Positions 52,859 through 61,680 of a stretch of DNA of 64,000 nt are shown in pieces; position 1 is the stretch's first letter; the number at the start of each line of letters is the position of its first letter. The stretch covers positions 310,001-374,000 of the forward strand of contig NZ_CP116477.1 in assembly GCF_028335745.1 (NCBI RefSeq), given 5' to 3'. The notes beneath the pieces were generated by a model, which was not told the origin of the DNA, did no database searches, and saw nothing but the letters and a program-made list of their open reading frames with translations. The stretch comes from Pectobacterium sp. A5351. Lineage in GTDB: Bacteria > Pseudomonadota > Gammaproteobacteria > Enterobacterales > Enterobacteriaceae. The translations under genes were made by a program, and so were the position numbers.

Positions 52859-53518
52859 TTAGGCGACGGCACGTTTTTTACGCCACACTACAACAGCCAT
52901 GCCAATCAGGCCGCTAACCAGCAAAATCATCGGGAGCAGGATCAGCGCGGTCATCACCTGATCTTCATAGCGTTTGACCAGCGGAATGTGGCTGAGCGCA
53001 TAGCCGAGCGTGACAATTCCACCGACCCACAGCAACCCGCTGAGCCAGTTGAAAATTTGAAAGCGCGTATTATTTAACCCGGAAATGCCCGCCATCGTCG
53101 GCAACAGCGTGCGGATAAACGCTAAAAAGCGGCCAATCAACAGCGCCATCAGGCCGTGTCGATGGAACAGGTGATGGGCACGCTGGTGGTAATGCGCAGG
53201 AAGTTGCAATAGCCAGCCTTTTACCAGACGCGTATCACTCAGCCAGCGCCCTTGAAGGTAGCTGAGCCAGCAGCCGAGGCTGGCGGCGACGGTGAGCAAA
53301 ATCATCGTAGGGAAAAAGCTCATCACGCCTTTGGCAATCATGGCACCCGTGAGCAATAGCAGGCTGTCGCCGGGCAGAAAAGAGGCAGGTAGCAGGCCGT
53401 TCTCCAGAAACAGCGTCGTGAACAGAATGCCGTACACCACCCAAATGACGTGGGGATCGGCCAATGCACTAAAATCCTGCTGCCAGAGCGCCTGAATAAT
53501 GTCGTGAACCACACTCAT
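52859..53518 (-). CDS. yghB: YghB, DedA-family inner-membrane protein
   Basis: The 219-residue polytopic protein of the DedA/VTT family has [21 protein letters not shown], the conserved G-R-F/L core ([21 protein letters not shown]) and about four or five hydrophobic segments. DedA proteins help lipid-carrier recycling and proton-motive force; YghB and YqjA are partly redundant in E. coli. The yqhC gene converges on it with a 19-nt gap. metC lies upstream on the same strand. Confidence 0.95.
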   Translation of the reverse strand: MSVVHDIIQALWQQDFSALADPHVIWVVYGILFTTLFLENGLLPASFLPGDSLLLLTGAMIAKGVMSFFPTMILLTVAASLGCWLSYLQGRWLSDTRLVKGWLLQLPAHYHQRAHHLFHRHGLMALLIGRFLAFIRTLLPTMAGISGLNNTRFQIFNWLSGLLWVGGIVTLGYALSHIPLVKRYEDQVMTALILLPMILLVSGLIGMAVVVWRKKRAVA

Positions 53519-53981
53519 ATTACATCCCGCCAGTGACGATATTCACTATCTCTCAGGTTGCGGCGATGGAACGCTGAATTACCTGAAATCTACTGCCTAT
53601 CAAGCCCTAAAATCGGTTGGGCAAAACGCCTTGCCACATCGTGAGAATGTGACAGGGCTTAATGCTTAATTTTGGTTAAGGTAACGCGTTTTTTGGTAAG
53701 CGTTGACTCATGATTATGATAACGCATTACCCACCGTGCCGCAGGGGAAATCAAGATGTGGCGGCTTTATGGCCGTCACATTTTCTATATTTTATTTCCT
53801 GCCATACCCGTCATACTTCAAGCCGCATGTGCGTTGGCTACGTTCATTCACCCGAATCACTTACCTGAGTAAGCTCATCGGGATTCTCTCTCTTGCCGCC
53901 TTCCTGCAACTCGAATTATTTAGGGTATATATTTTGTTTCCTGCCGTTTGGCAGCGATGAGCCTGCTGACGCCTTGCCAGA
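53519..53981. other. yghB-metC intergenic region with palindromic repeat
   Basis: This 463-bp gap contains the 125-bp palindromic element at 53804-53928. Otherwise I see only AT-rich DNA and the yghB promoter area; no gene. Confidence 0.6.
53804..53928. repeat. Enterobacterial intergenic palindromic repeat (ERIC/YPAL-like MITE class)
   Basis: The ends are imperfect inverted repeats (ATACCC...TTC.AG..GCA at the left, TGCAACTCGAA...GGGTAT at the right). The inner part (CCCGAATCACTTACCTGAGTAAG...CGGGATTC) folds into a second stem. The sequence resembles a repeat I recall in several Pectobacterium, Serratia and Yersinia intergenic regions; the exact family name is uncertain. It is flanked by an 18-bp near-perfect direct repeat (53786-53803 and 53928-53945). 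Confidence 0.7.
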
Positions 53982-55172
53982 CTATGCGCTCAGCCTGCTG
54001 AAACCCGCGGCCAGATCGTCGATCAGATCGTCACTGTCTTCAAGTCCAATATGTAACCGAATAAGTGTGCCGGTAAAATCCACGCCGCTCACCGGGCGGA
54101 TAGCCGCAAGTTCTTCCGGCTGATTTGCCAGAATCAGAGACTCGAAGCCTCCCCAGGAATACGCCATGCTGAAGTGTTCAAAATGATCCAGATAGTGTGC
54201 CAGCGCCTCTTTGCTTAATTTTTCTTTCAGCACAAAGGAGAACAAGCCGTTGCAGCCGTTAAAATCGCGTACGTAGAATTCATGCCCTTTGCATCCCGGC
54301 AGCGCAGGGTGATTAACGGCGGCGACTTCAGGGCGCTCCGCTAGCCATTTCGCAATACGGATGCTGCTTTCCTGATGCTGTTTGAGCCTGACGCCCAGCG
54401 TGCGCAGGCCACGGCTGGCGACATAAGCGGTATCAGCGTCTACCATTTGGCCCATCAGGTAAGAGTGTTCACGCAACTGCGCCCAGCAGCGCTCATTCGC
54501 CACCGCCGTACCGAGCATGGCATCGGAATGGCCGACGATGTATTTCGTGCCCGCCTGAATGGAGATATCAATATCGAAGTCGAGCGCTTTGAATAAAATG
54601 CCTGCTGCCCAGGTATTATCAATCATGATAACGATGTCGGGATTGATGCGGCGCACGGCTTGTACGATCGCTGGCACATCATGGACTTCCATGGTGATGG
54701 AGCCGGGCGATTCGAGAAAGACGACTTTGGTATTGGGCTGGATCAATTCGGCAATGCCGTCACCGATGAGCGGATCAAAATAGGTGGTGCTGACGTTCAA
54801 CTTCTGGAGCACTTTGGTGCAGAAATCCTGCGTGGGTTCGTAGGCCGACTCCGTCACCAGAATGTGATCGCCTGCCGCAACGAAAGAGAGGATTGCATTA
54901 GAAATCGCGGCCGCTCCACAAGGATACAACGCGCAGCCTGCGCCGCCTTCCAGCTCCACCATCGCTTCCTGAAATGAGAAATGGGTCAGCGTACCGCGGC
55001 GTCCGTAGAACAAGGCCCCTTTAGCCCGGTTAATGGTGGCATGCTTCTTGTCCTGCACGGTATCGAATACCAGCGAAGAAGCGCGCTGAATAACGGGATT
55101 TACAGAACCGTGGGTGAATTTCTTGCTGCGTCCTGCGGCGACTAACGCGGTTGCTGTTTTTTTGCTTGTCAT
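53982..55172 (-). CDS. metC: MetC, cystathionine beta-lyase
   Basis: The 396-residue PLP enzyme of the Cys/Met-metabolism family has the PLP lysine in [42 protein letters not shown] and SWGGFESL are further conserved segments. It splits cystathionine to homocysteine, pyruvate and ammonia in methionine synthesis. In E. coli, metC faces exbB; here a TRAP transporter operon lies in between. I did not find a clear MetJ box upstream. Confidence 0.95.
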   Translation of the reverse strand: MTSKKTATALVAAGRSKKFTHGSVNPVIQRASSLVFDTVQDKKHATINRAKGALFYGRRGTLTHFSFQEAMVELEGGAGCALYPCGAAAISNAILSFVAAGDHILVTESAYEPTQDFCTKVLQKLNVSTTYFDPLIGDGIAELIQPNTKVVFLESPGSITMEVHDVPAIVQAVRRINPDIVIMIDNTWAAGILFKALDFDIDISIQAGTKYIVGHSDAMLGTAVANERCWAQLREHSYLMGQMVDADTAYVASRGLRTLGVRLKQHQESSIRIAKWLAERPEVAAVNHPALPGCKGHEFYVRDFNGCNGLFSFVLKEKLSKEALAHYLDHFEHFSMAYSWGGFESLILANQPEELAAIRPVSGVDFTGTLIRLHIGLEDSDDLIDDLAAGFSRLSA

Positions 55173-55370
55173 AACTACTATTACCTTTTCTATTCAATCC
55201 TGCTGGATGACCCAATACGCCAGATATACCTGATAGCAAAAGTGTGAGGAAGGAAGGAGGCGTGATTCGATGTATTAACCTACGTTATCATGGCTTGGGC
55301 GTCGCGTGGGCTTGAGTAGGATAAGATTAGAGGTAGGTGAAAATATTTCAGGTAGGGAAACGCAAGGAAA

Positions 55371-55408
55371 GCGCCATGTCTTCTGTACTCAGTTAATCAA
55401 CATGGCGC
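55371..55408 (-). terminator. Weak hairpin after the TRAP operon
   Basis: A 9-bp stem GCGCCATGT/ACATGGCGC (55371-55379 with 55400-55408) has a long 20-nt loop and is followed on the minus strand by TTTCC. It lies 12 nt after the dctM-type stop. Confidence 0.55.
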
Positions 55409-55419
55409 AGTGTAGTGCG

Positions 55420-56712
55420 CTAACCCGTATGCACACCGAAGAATTTGGGTAGCCAGAGTGAGATCGCCGGAATATAAGTGACCAGCATCAGCACAAAGAA
55501 CAGCCCGCAGTAAAAGGGCAGCATTGCTTTAACGACTTGTTCTATCTTCTGCTTACTCACCGCGCTGGCGACGAAAAGCACCGACCCCACCGGTGGTGTA
55601 ATCAGGCCGATCCCGAGATTCACCAGCATGATCATGCCGAAATGCACCGGATCGATGCCGAGCGAGAGAGCGACGGGCAGCAGAACGGGCGTCAGGATCA
55701 GAATGAGCGGTGCCATGTCCATCAGTGTGCCAAGTAGCAGCAGCATGATGTTAATCCACATCAGGATGACGTACTTGTTATCCGAAATGGAGGTGAAAAA
55801 CTCGGTAATGCGGCTCGGTAGCTGCATGTAAGTCATGATGGCACCGAACGCGGCGGCGAAGCCGATCAGGATCATTACGATCGTGACGGTTTTTACCGTG
55901 CGGTACATCAGCTTGGGCAGTTCTGACCATTTATAGTCTTTGTAGATAAACATGGTCACGAAGAAGGACCACAGGCAGGCGATGGCCGCAGACTCGGTTG
56001 CGGTGAAAATGCCGGATAGGATCCCGCCCATGATGATGACGACCGTCATCAATCCCCACAGGGTATCTACAAAGATTTTCAGCGCCTGACGGAACGGTAC
56101 GCGTTCGCCTTTTGGATAACCGCGTCGATGTGCGAAGCCGACGCACATCACCATCAGGGTCATGCTGAGCAGCAGACCGGGCAGGATCCCTGCAATAAAC
56201 AGCGAAGCGATGGAAACCGTACCGCCGGTTGCCAGTGAGTAGATCACGGAGTTGTGGCTAGGTGGTGTCAAAATCGCCTGCACGGAGCCGCTGGCGGTGA
56301 CGGCGGCAGAGAAGTCGCGCGGGTAACCCTTCTTCTCCATCTCTGGGATCATCACCGAACCGATTGAGGCCGTATCTGCGACAGAAGAACCGGATATCGC
56401 GCCGAAAAACGTGGAGGCGACGATATTAACCAGCGATAAACCGCCGCGAATAAAGCCGACAAAGATGTAAGCGAAGCTGACCAGTCGACGGGCGATGCCA
56501 CCCTCGGCCATGATTGCCCCGGCCAGAATAAAGAAAGGAATCGCCAATAGCGAAAATTTGTTCACGCCGTTGGTAATCTGGATCATGACCGCTTCAAGCG
56601 GCAGATCGATCCAGAACGCGCCAACAATGGCGCTCAACCCAACCGCGTAAGCGACGGGTACGCCGACCGCTAACAGCACGGCCAGTGAGGCAATCAGAAT
56701 AAATGCATCCAT
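55420..56712 (-). CDS. TRAP transporter large permease (DctM type)
   Basis: The 430-residue protein has about 11-12 hydrophobic helices and the DctM/SiaM signature blocks VPVAYAVGLSAIVGAF and FGAISGSSVADTASIGSVMIPEME. This is the ion-coupled translocation subunit. It lies downstream of the small permease with a 15-nt gap. The substrate is not visible in this subunit. Likely candidates are a C4-dicarboxylate or sugar acid. Confidence 0.92.
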   Translation of the reverse strand: MDAFILIASLAVLLAVGVPVAYAVGLSAIVGAFWIDLPLEAVMIQITNGVNKFSLLAIPFFILAGAIMAEGGIARRLVSFAYIFVGFIRGGLSLVNIVASTFFGAISGSSVADTASIGSVMIPEMEKKGYPRDFSAAVTASGSVQAILTPPSHNSVIYSLATGGTVSIASLFIAGILPGLLLSMTLMVMCVGFAHRRGYPKGERVPFRQALKIFVDTLWGLMTVVIIMGGILSGIFTATESAAIACLWSFFVTMFIYKDYKWSELPKLMYRTVKTVTIVMILIGFAAAFGAIMTYMQLPSRITEFFTSISDNKYVILMWINIMLLLLGTLMDMAPLILILTPVLLPVALSLGIDPVHFGMIMLVNLGIGLITPPVGSVLFVASAVSKQKIEQVVKAMLPFYCGLFFVLMLVTYIPAISLWLPKFFGVHTG

Positions 56713-56727
56713 GGTATTGGCTCCGAA

Positions 56728-57234
56728 TTAAGAACTGCCAAGCATTACCACAGGGCGTTTATCCTGCGGGCCGAAAAACATTTTTTCGATGATGAACAGC
56801 ACGGTGATTAACGAACCGATAGGCAGCGGTAAATAGCTTTCACCCGCGGTTAATAAGGGAAACTCCGCCACGGGCTGTTCCCATAATTCCAGGCAAAGCA
56901 ATGTGCTGTAATAAAGAATAAACAGGCTGATTAATAGCATCAGGAGGTTCGACAGATGGACGCAAATCTTCTTACCGGATTCTGGCAATCTGTCGGTTAA
57001 CATGCTGACGGCAATATGTGAGTTGGAACGATAACTGACGGCGGAGCCGACAAAAGTAAATGTCACCATACAAATAATTGAAATGGGTTCTGGCCAGGAT
57101 AATGCGGCATTTAATACATAGCGTGCGAATATTCCGACTGGAATCACGAGCGTCATAATTAATAACGCCAGACCAGAAACCCACATGGCAATACGATAGA
57201 GTACATCCATACTGGAAAGATAAGACTGTGCCAT
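56728..57234 (-). CDS. TRAP transporter small permease (DctQ type)
   Basis: The 168-residue protein has four predicted membrane helices and the DctQ core YVLNAALSWPEPISIICMVTFTFVGSAVSYR. It links the periplasmic binding protein to the large permease. It starts 196 nt after the binding-protein gene, and a strong hairpin stands in that gap. Confidence 0.9.
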   Translation of the reverse strand: MAQSYLSSMDVLYRIAMWVSGLALLIMTLVIPVGIFARYVLNAALSWPEPISIICMVTFTFVGSAVSYRSNSHIAVSMLTDRLPESGKKICVHLSNLLMLLISLFILYYSTLLCLELWEQPVAEFPLLTAGESYLPLPIGSLITVLFIIEKMFFGPQDKRPVVMLGSS

Positions 57235-57337
57235 TGTGCCACCTATATTCGCTAAGCAATAAGCGAAGGGGAATTGTTGATATCAGGGGCGGATAAATAG
57301 AGCGCTATTTATGACGTTGCTGATAAATCCGTGGTGC

Positions 57338-57367
57338 GGTGATAATGGAAATCTATCCACTATCACC
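57338..57367 (-). other. Strong mRNA hairpin between dctP- and dctQ-type genes
   Basis: A 12-bp stem with one G-U pair (57338-57349 with 57356-57367) and a 6-nt loop has no T-run. Such hairpins often protect the upstream binding-protein mRNA from 3' exonucleases and raise its level over the permeases. Confidence 0.6.
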
Positions 57368-57430
57368 ATTTTCATTGCGTAAATCCGTTCGTCAAGAATC
57401 TGCTATTTATCCGCTTAGATGAGAGATTGA

Positions 57431-58408
57431 TTATTTCACGTCGGCTACGGCTTTAATCAGATCCTGATATTTGGCACCAAACTGATCGCGTACGGGCTGA
57501 GTAGCTTTGAAATAATACTCGGTATCAATGTCATGGAATTGAACGCCGCCGGCCTTCATTTTATCCAGAGATTGCTGAGTATATTCATTCCACAGCACGC
57601 GCTGTTCTTGCTGCGCTTCTTTCGCCAGCTTCAGGATCAGATCCTGATCCTCTTTAGAAAGTTTGTCCCATTTGGTTTTGGAATACAGGAACAGCTCAGG
57701 AATAATGAAGTGGCGGCTCCAGGTATAGTTTTTCACGACAGGCAGGTAGTTGTGTGCGACAAACGTCGGCGGGTTATTTTCAGTGCCGTCAATTACGCCG
57801 GTTTGCATGCCGCTGAAGACTTCACTGACGCCCATCGCGATTGAGTTGGCACCCATGGCTTTTAGCGTTGCCAGCGCGACCGGACTCCCCTGGACGCGAA
57901 TTTTCATGCCCTTGAGGTCTTCTGGTTTCACCACAGGTTGTTTGGTGATCAAGTTACGCGTGCCCGCGTCCATCCAGCCCAGAAAAACCAGTTTGGATTT
58001 GCTGTTGTTAGTAATTTTGTCTCCAATCTCCTGACCGATTTTCCCATCTAGCACTTTGTGCATATGATCTTCATCACGGAAGATATAGGGCAGCGTGAAG
58101 ACTTCTATTTCTGGTAAAATAGCGGCAACGGGCGTCATGGATACACGGATAATATCAATCGCGCCGAGCTGTGCCTGCTCAATCATTTGTTTTTCATCAC
58201 CCAAGACTCCACCGGGGAAGGTTTTAATTTCCAGTCGGCCATTTGTGGCAGCTTTTAATTTCTCTCCCATTTTCTGAACGGCGACGACATTAGGGTAACC
58301 TTCCGGGTGAACATCAGAGGCTTTAATTTGTTGTGCCAGAAGGGCTTGGCTCATCAGCAGTGTGGCAGAACCCAGGCAAAGGCCGAGCAATTTTTTCGAC
58401 AGCTTCAT
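57431..58408 (-). CDS. TRAP transporter substrate-binding protein (DctP type)
   Basis: The 325-residue periplasmic protein has a signal peptide (about 1-26, ending LLA). The DctP fold motifs are GVLGDEKQMIEQAQLGAIDI, FTLPYIFRDEDHMHKVLDG and KGMKIRVQGSPVA, the last with the conserved ligand-binding Arg. VFSGMQTGVIDGTENNP is also typical. It captures an organic acid for the permeases encoded downstream. Start 58408 has GGAGA 7 nt upstream. The ligand is unknown; sugar-acid or C4-dicarboxylate uptake is plausible. Confidence 0.92.
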   Translation of the reverse strand: MKLSKKLLGLCLGSATLLMSQALLAQQIKASDVHPEGYPNVVAVQKMGEKLKAATNGRLEIKTFPGGVLGDEKQMIEQAQLGAIDIIRVSMTPVAAILPEIEVFTLPYIFRDEDHMHKVLDGKIGQEIGDKITNNSKSKLVFLGWMDAGTRNLITKQPVVKPEDLKGMKIRVQGSPVALATLKAMGANSIAMGVSEVFSGMQTGVIDGTENNPPTFVAHNYLPVVKNYTWSRHFIIPELFLYSKTKWDKLSKEDQDLILKLAKEAQQEQRVLWNEYTQQSLDKMKAGGVQFHDIDTEYYFKATQPVRDQFGAKYQDLIKAVADVK

Positions 58409-58953
58409 TGAGTAGTCTCCAGCGATATGGGTAATGAATGGCAATCATCAAATGGCGATTTGAAAATTAAGTCCATGAAAAATAGAATAATAAACAATGG
58501 ATTTAAGAGTAAGAGAATGGCGTTCTATTTCGCTATCGTTGAACGCATTTTGGCATTCTCTGATAGCTAAGCTAACCTATTATACAACTTCGTAGAATGA
58601 CTCGCGTCACAAAAGAAAAAGCTAATATGAAATACTGTTTTGTATAGTTGATATTATTGGTTTTATCAAAGATAGATGATTAATTTTTTGTTTTTTCGCT
58701 AATTATTTTTTTTGAAACCACCTTTCGTTTTTAAAAATCTATCATCTGTTGGTACGAAATGGTGTGATAACTTAATGGCGATCACAAAAGTTGAGTACCA
58801 GAACACAGGATGCGCATCCTATTCCTGGCCTCTCTCTGTCTGAGATAGTCCTGAATGTCATTCTTCATCTTTTTCTTATGTTTTCTACTGTTGTGCAGGC
58901 CACCCCCAAAAACCCTGTCAGAACGCAAGAAAAGTGCATTATCTTGTGTAAAT
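58409..58953. promoter_or_regulatory. Divergent regulatory region between the TRAP operon and exbB
   Basis: The region is AT-rich and non-coding. A dyad TTTGAAACCACCTTTCGTT at 58711-58729 keeps the GAAA-N5-TTTC spacing of KdgR sites of soft-rot bacteria but is a poor match overall. An inverted pair TGTGAT (58763-58768) and ATCACA (58781-58786) has the wrong spacing for CRP. Which of these, if any, is used is unknown. Confidence 0.35.
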
Positions 58954-58972
58954 AATAATGAGAACGACTATC
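58954..58972 (+). promoter_or_regulatory. Fur-box-like site upstream of exbB
   Basis: The 19-mer AATAATGAGAACGACTATC agrees with the classical Fur box GATAATGATAATCATTATC at 14 of 19 positions. It lies about 118-136 nt before the exbB start. ExbB-ExbD expression is iron-regulated in related bacteria. Confidence 0.6.
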
Positions 58973-59089
58973 AATTCGTTCAGGGTTTGGTATCATTTCA
59001 GGCTGCGTTATTGCGGCATTATACCTGCGGGTATGTGCGGATATTGTACAGAACAGATGATTGTACAGAACGAATGGTGGAGGCACAGC

Positions 59090-60094
59090 ATGAAGACGGC
59101 TGTCAGTAATACAACTCAACAGGTGTTATCAACCTGGCAAAAAAAACGTGGCGCGTTCAGCGCATTTTCCCGTAGCGTGCTGGTTATCCTGCTGTGTACG
59201 GCGGGACTAAGTGGAAATGCGTTTGCGGCTCCCGCAACGGCACCGTTATCGACAGAGAATGCCGCACCTGCCGCTCAGTCTGCTGCGTCATCCCCTTCAG
59301 CCCCCGTGACAACCGATGTTCCGGCGTCAGCTCTCTCGCTTCCAGCGAGTGCGGCACCGGGCACCAATAACCTGATGAAAACCGATTTGTCCGTCTGGGG
59401 CATGTACCAGCACGCTGATGCTGTGGTGAAAACGGTGATGATTGGCTTACTGTTGGCTTCCGTGATTACCTGGGCGATCTTCTTCAGTAAAAGCGTTGAG
59501 ATGTCTGGTGCGAAACGCCGTCTGCGCCGTGAATATCTGGCATTAGAACAGGCGAAAACGCTGGATGATGCGCTGGAAACAGCCGACGCGTTCAAAGCTG
59601 GCAGCGTCGCGCAACAACTGCTGGTGGATGCGCAGAACGAACTGGAACTTTCCGCACGTTCTGATGACAACAACGGGATTAAAGAACGTACCGCATTTCG
59701 TCTGGAACGTCGCGTGGCGGCTACCCGTCGTCATATGGGACGTGGTAACGGCTATCTGGCCACGGTCGGCGCGGTTGCCCCGTTCGTCGGGCTGTTTGGT
59801 ACGGTATGGGGCATCATGAACAGCTTCATCGGTATCGCACAGACGCAAACCACCAACCTGGCGGTAGTCGCACCGGGGATCGCAGAAGCCCTGCTGGCGA
59901 CGGCGATTGGTCTGGTGGCCGCGATTCCTGCGGTAGTTATCTATAACGTCTTTGCACGTTCGATTGCCGGCTACAAAGCGATGGTCGGCGATGTGGCTGC
60001 ACAAGTGCTGCTGTTGCAAAGTCGCGATCTCGACGTGGCTGCCAGCAACGATAACCGGGCGTCTTCAGCAGCGCATAAACTGCGGGTGGGTTAA
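59090..60094 (+). CDS. exbB: ExbB, TonB-system energiser proton-channel subunit (long form)
   Basis: The 334-residue protein is about 90 residues longer than E. coli ExbB. It has a signal-like N-terminus (about 20-50, LVILLCTAGLSGNAFA), an Ala/Pro/Thr/Ser-rich spacer to about residue 95, then the MotA/TolQ/ExbB core. The core has the first membrane helix near 113-133 and the two C-terminal helices (VGAVAPFVGLFGTVWGIMNSF and EALLATAIGLVAAIPAVVIYNVF). With ExbD it harnesses proton flow to energise TonB. Start 59090 follows GGTGGAGG; a longer frame upstream is not used. Confidence 0.93.
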   Translation: MKTAVSNTTQQVLSTWQKKRGAFSAFSRSVLVILLCTAGLSGNAFAAPATAPLSTENAAPAAQSAASSPSAPVTTDVPASALSLPASAAPGTNNLMKTDLSVWGMYQHADAVVKTVMIGLLLASVITWAIFFSKSVEMSGAKRRLRREYLALEQAKTLDDALETADAFKAGSVAQQLLVDAQNELELSARSDDNNGIKERTAFRLERRVAATRRHMGRGNGYLATVGAVAPFVGLFGTVWGIMNSFIGIAQTQTTNLAVVAPGIAEALLATAIGLVAAIPAVVIYNVFARSIAGYKAMVGDVAAQVLLLQSRDLDVAASNDNRASSAAHKLRVG

Positions 60095-60097
60095 GTC

Positions 60098-60523
60098 ATG
60101 GCGATGCATTTGAAGGAGGACGTGAGTGATGACGGTGAAATGCATGACATTAACGTCACGCCGTTCATTGACGTCATGCTGGTTCTGCTGATTATCTTCA
60201 TGGTGGCGGCACCGCTGGCAACGGTAGACATTCGTGTCGATCTGCCTGCCTCATCGGCAGCGCCGCAGCCGCGACCGGAAAAACCGCTTTATCTGACGGT
60301 AAAAGCGGATAAGCAAATGTTTCTGGGGGAAGAGGTGGTTAGCGAGCAATCTCTGGCTCAGGTACTGGACGCGAAAACCAGCGCTAACAAAGAAACGACT
60401 ATCTTCTTTCAGGCGGATAAAAGCGTCGATTATGAAACCATTATGAGCGTGATGGATTCACTGCGTAAAGCAGGCTACCTCAAGGTTGGTCTGGTCGGTG
60501 CGGAAACCGCAGCCGCTAAATAA
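60098..60523 (+). CDS. exbD: ExbD, TonB-system energiser subunit
   Basis: The 141-residue protein has a cytoplasmic N-terminus, one membrane helix (about 21-43) with the essential Asp in NVTPFIDVMLVLLIIFMVA, and a periplasmic domain. ExbD dimers sit in the ExbB pentamer and carry the proton-responsive Asp. It begins 3 nt after the exbB stop. A strong terminator follows at 60543. Confidence 0.96.
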   Translation: MAMHLKEDVSDDGEMHDINVTPFIDVMLVLLIIFMVAAPLATVDIRVDLPASSAAPQPRPEKPLYLTVKADKQMFLGEEVVSEQSLAQVLDAKTSANKETTIFFQADKSVDYETIMSVMDSLRKAGYLKVGLVGAETAAAK

Positions 60524-60542
60524 CGGTTAAGGTTGGTTTAGG

Positions 60543-60581
60543 AAGGAATGCGGAGGAAATTCAAACCGCATTCCTTTTTTT
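60543..60581 (+). terminator. Terminator of exbB-exbD
   Basis: An 11-bp stem (60543-60553 with 60566-60576) with a 12-nt loop is followed by seven T residues (60575-60581). It closes exbD and also lies beyond the convergent scrR. Confidence 0.88.
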
Positions 60582-60630
60582 ACGTCTGTAGGTTTATGTC
60601 TGGAGGATGTTGTGCGATTTGGGCGTTGGC

Positions 60631-61650
60631 CTACGCCCGCGAATCAGGATGACGCCAGTGAATCCGCGTCGGAATATAGCGCCGATCTTCTTCAAGCGGC
60701 TGCTGTGCAATCAGGCTGGTCACCATCTCAAAACTGCTGCGCGCCAGATTTTCACAATTTTGCGCCACGGTATCGATCTTCAGCGGTAAACAGTCAAACA
60801 GATAGTGATCGTCAAAGCAGCACAGCCGGATGCCGCTTTCCATCAGGTCATGCTGGTTCATATAACGCAGCACGCCTTCCATCAGGCCACAGGCGGCAAC
60901 AAACAACGCTTTTGGCGGGCGGCCCAGCGTGGCACATAGCTGAGCAAACATTTCATAACCCGCGCTGGGGTGATAGCTGCCGTGAATAATCCACTCCGGT
61001 TTGCAGTCGATACCTGCGCGTGCCAGCCCGAGTTGGAAACCTTCCAGACGGTGGCGGGTCGGAGAAATTCTCGGCTGGCCGCCAAGGAAATAGAACTCAT
61101 CACGATGCTGACGGGCGATACGTTCGACCATTTCCGCCGTGGATTCTACCGCTTCGGAAATCACCATCGGCAGCGTGGAATCACCAATCACCCGGTCAAA
61201 TTGTATGACGGGCAACTGCTGGTTAATTTTCTGATACTCGATATCGCTCAACAGGCTGGAGGCGACAATCAGACCATCGACCTGACGCTGCACCAGACTG
61301 TTGACCGCCATCATCTCCTGACTAGCATTTTCGTCGGTGCAGGCAATCAGCAACTGTAGTCCTGCTTCACGGCACAGCATCTCCAACTCGCGGGAAATGA
61401 CGGCAAAGCCGTAGTTGGTCATTTCCGGCACCACCAGCCCCAGCGTGTTGCTGCGGGATGAGCGCAGAGAACGGGCATGAATGCTGGGCTGATAACGCTG
61501 TTCATGCGCGACGGCTAAAATGCGATCGCGGGTTTCATCAGAAACGCGAAATTCTTTGCTGCGTCCGTTAAGTACCAGACTGGCGGTGGATTTTGATACA
61601 CCGGCCAGCGCGGCGATGTCACTGATTGTTATGCGTTTAGTCGGTTTCAC
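60631..61650 (-). CDS. scrR: ScrR, LacI-family sucrose operon repressor
   Basis: The 339-residue LacI-type repressor has an N-terminal helix-turn-helix ([22 protein letters not shown], residues about 8-29) and a periplasmic-binding-like ligand domain. It very likely represses the scr genes and responds to fructose or fructose 1-phosphate, by analogy with enterobacterial ScrR. It begins 30 nt after scrB on the same strand. exbD converges on it. Confidence 0.92.
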   Translation of the reverse strand: MKPTKRITISDIAALAGVSKSTASLVLNGRSKEFRVSDETRDRILAVAHEQRYQPSIHARSLRSSRSNTLGLVVPEMTNYGFAVISRELEMLCREAGLQLLIACTDENASQEMMAVNSLVQRQVDGLIVASSLLSDIEYQKINQQLPVIQFDRVIGDSTLPMVISEAVESTAEMVERIARQHRDEFYFLGGQPRISPTRHRLEGFQLGLARAGIDCKPEWIIHGSYHPSAGYEMFAQLCATLGRPPKALFVAACGLMEGVLRYMNQHDLMESGIRLCCFDDHYLFDCLPLKIDTVAQNCENLARSSFEMVTSLIAQQPLEEDRRYIPTRIHWRHPDSRA

Positions 61651-61680
61651 CGCGAGGTCTGCTATCAGAAAAAAGGAACG

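Noticed and set aside
55173..55260. MetJ operator upstream of metC
   Set aside because: No pair of AGACGTCT-like boxes was found; the closest stretch (AGATATACC) is too weak.
58763..58786. TGTGAT...ATCACA as a CRP site upstream of the TRAP operon
   Set aside because: The half sites are 12 bp apart, whereas CRP needs TGTGA-N6-TCACA; spacing is wrong for a normal site.
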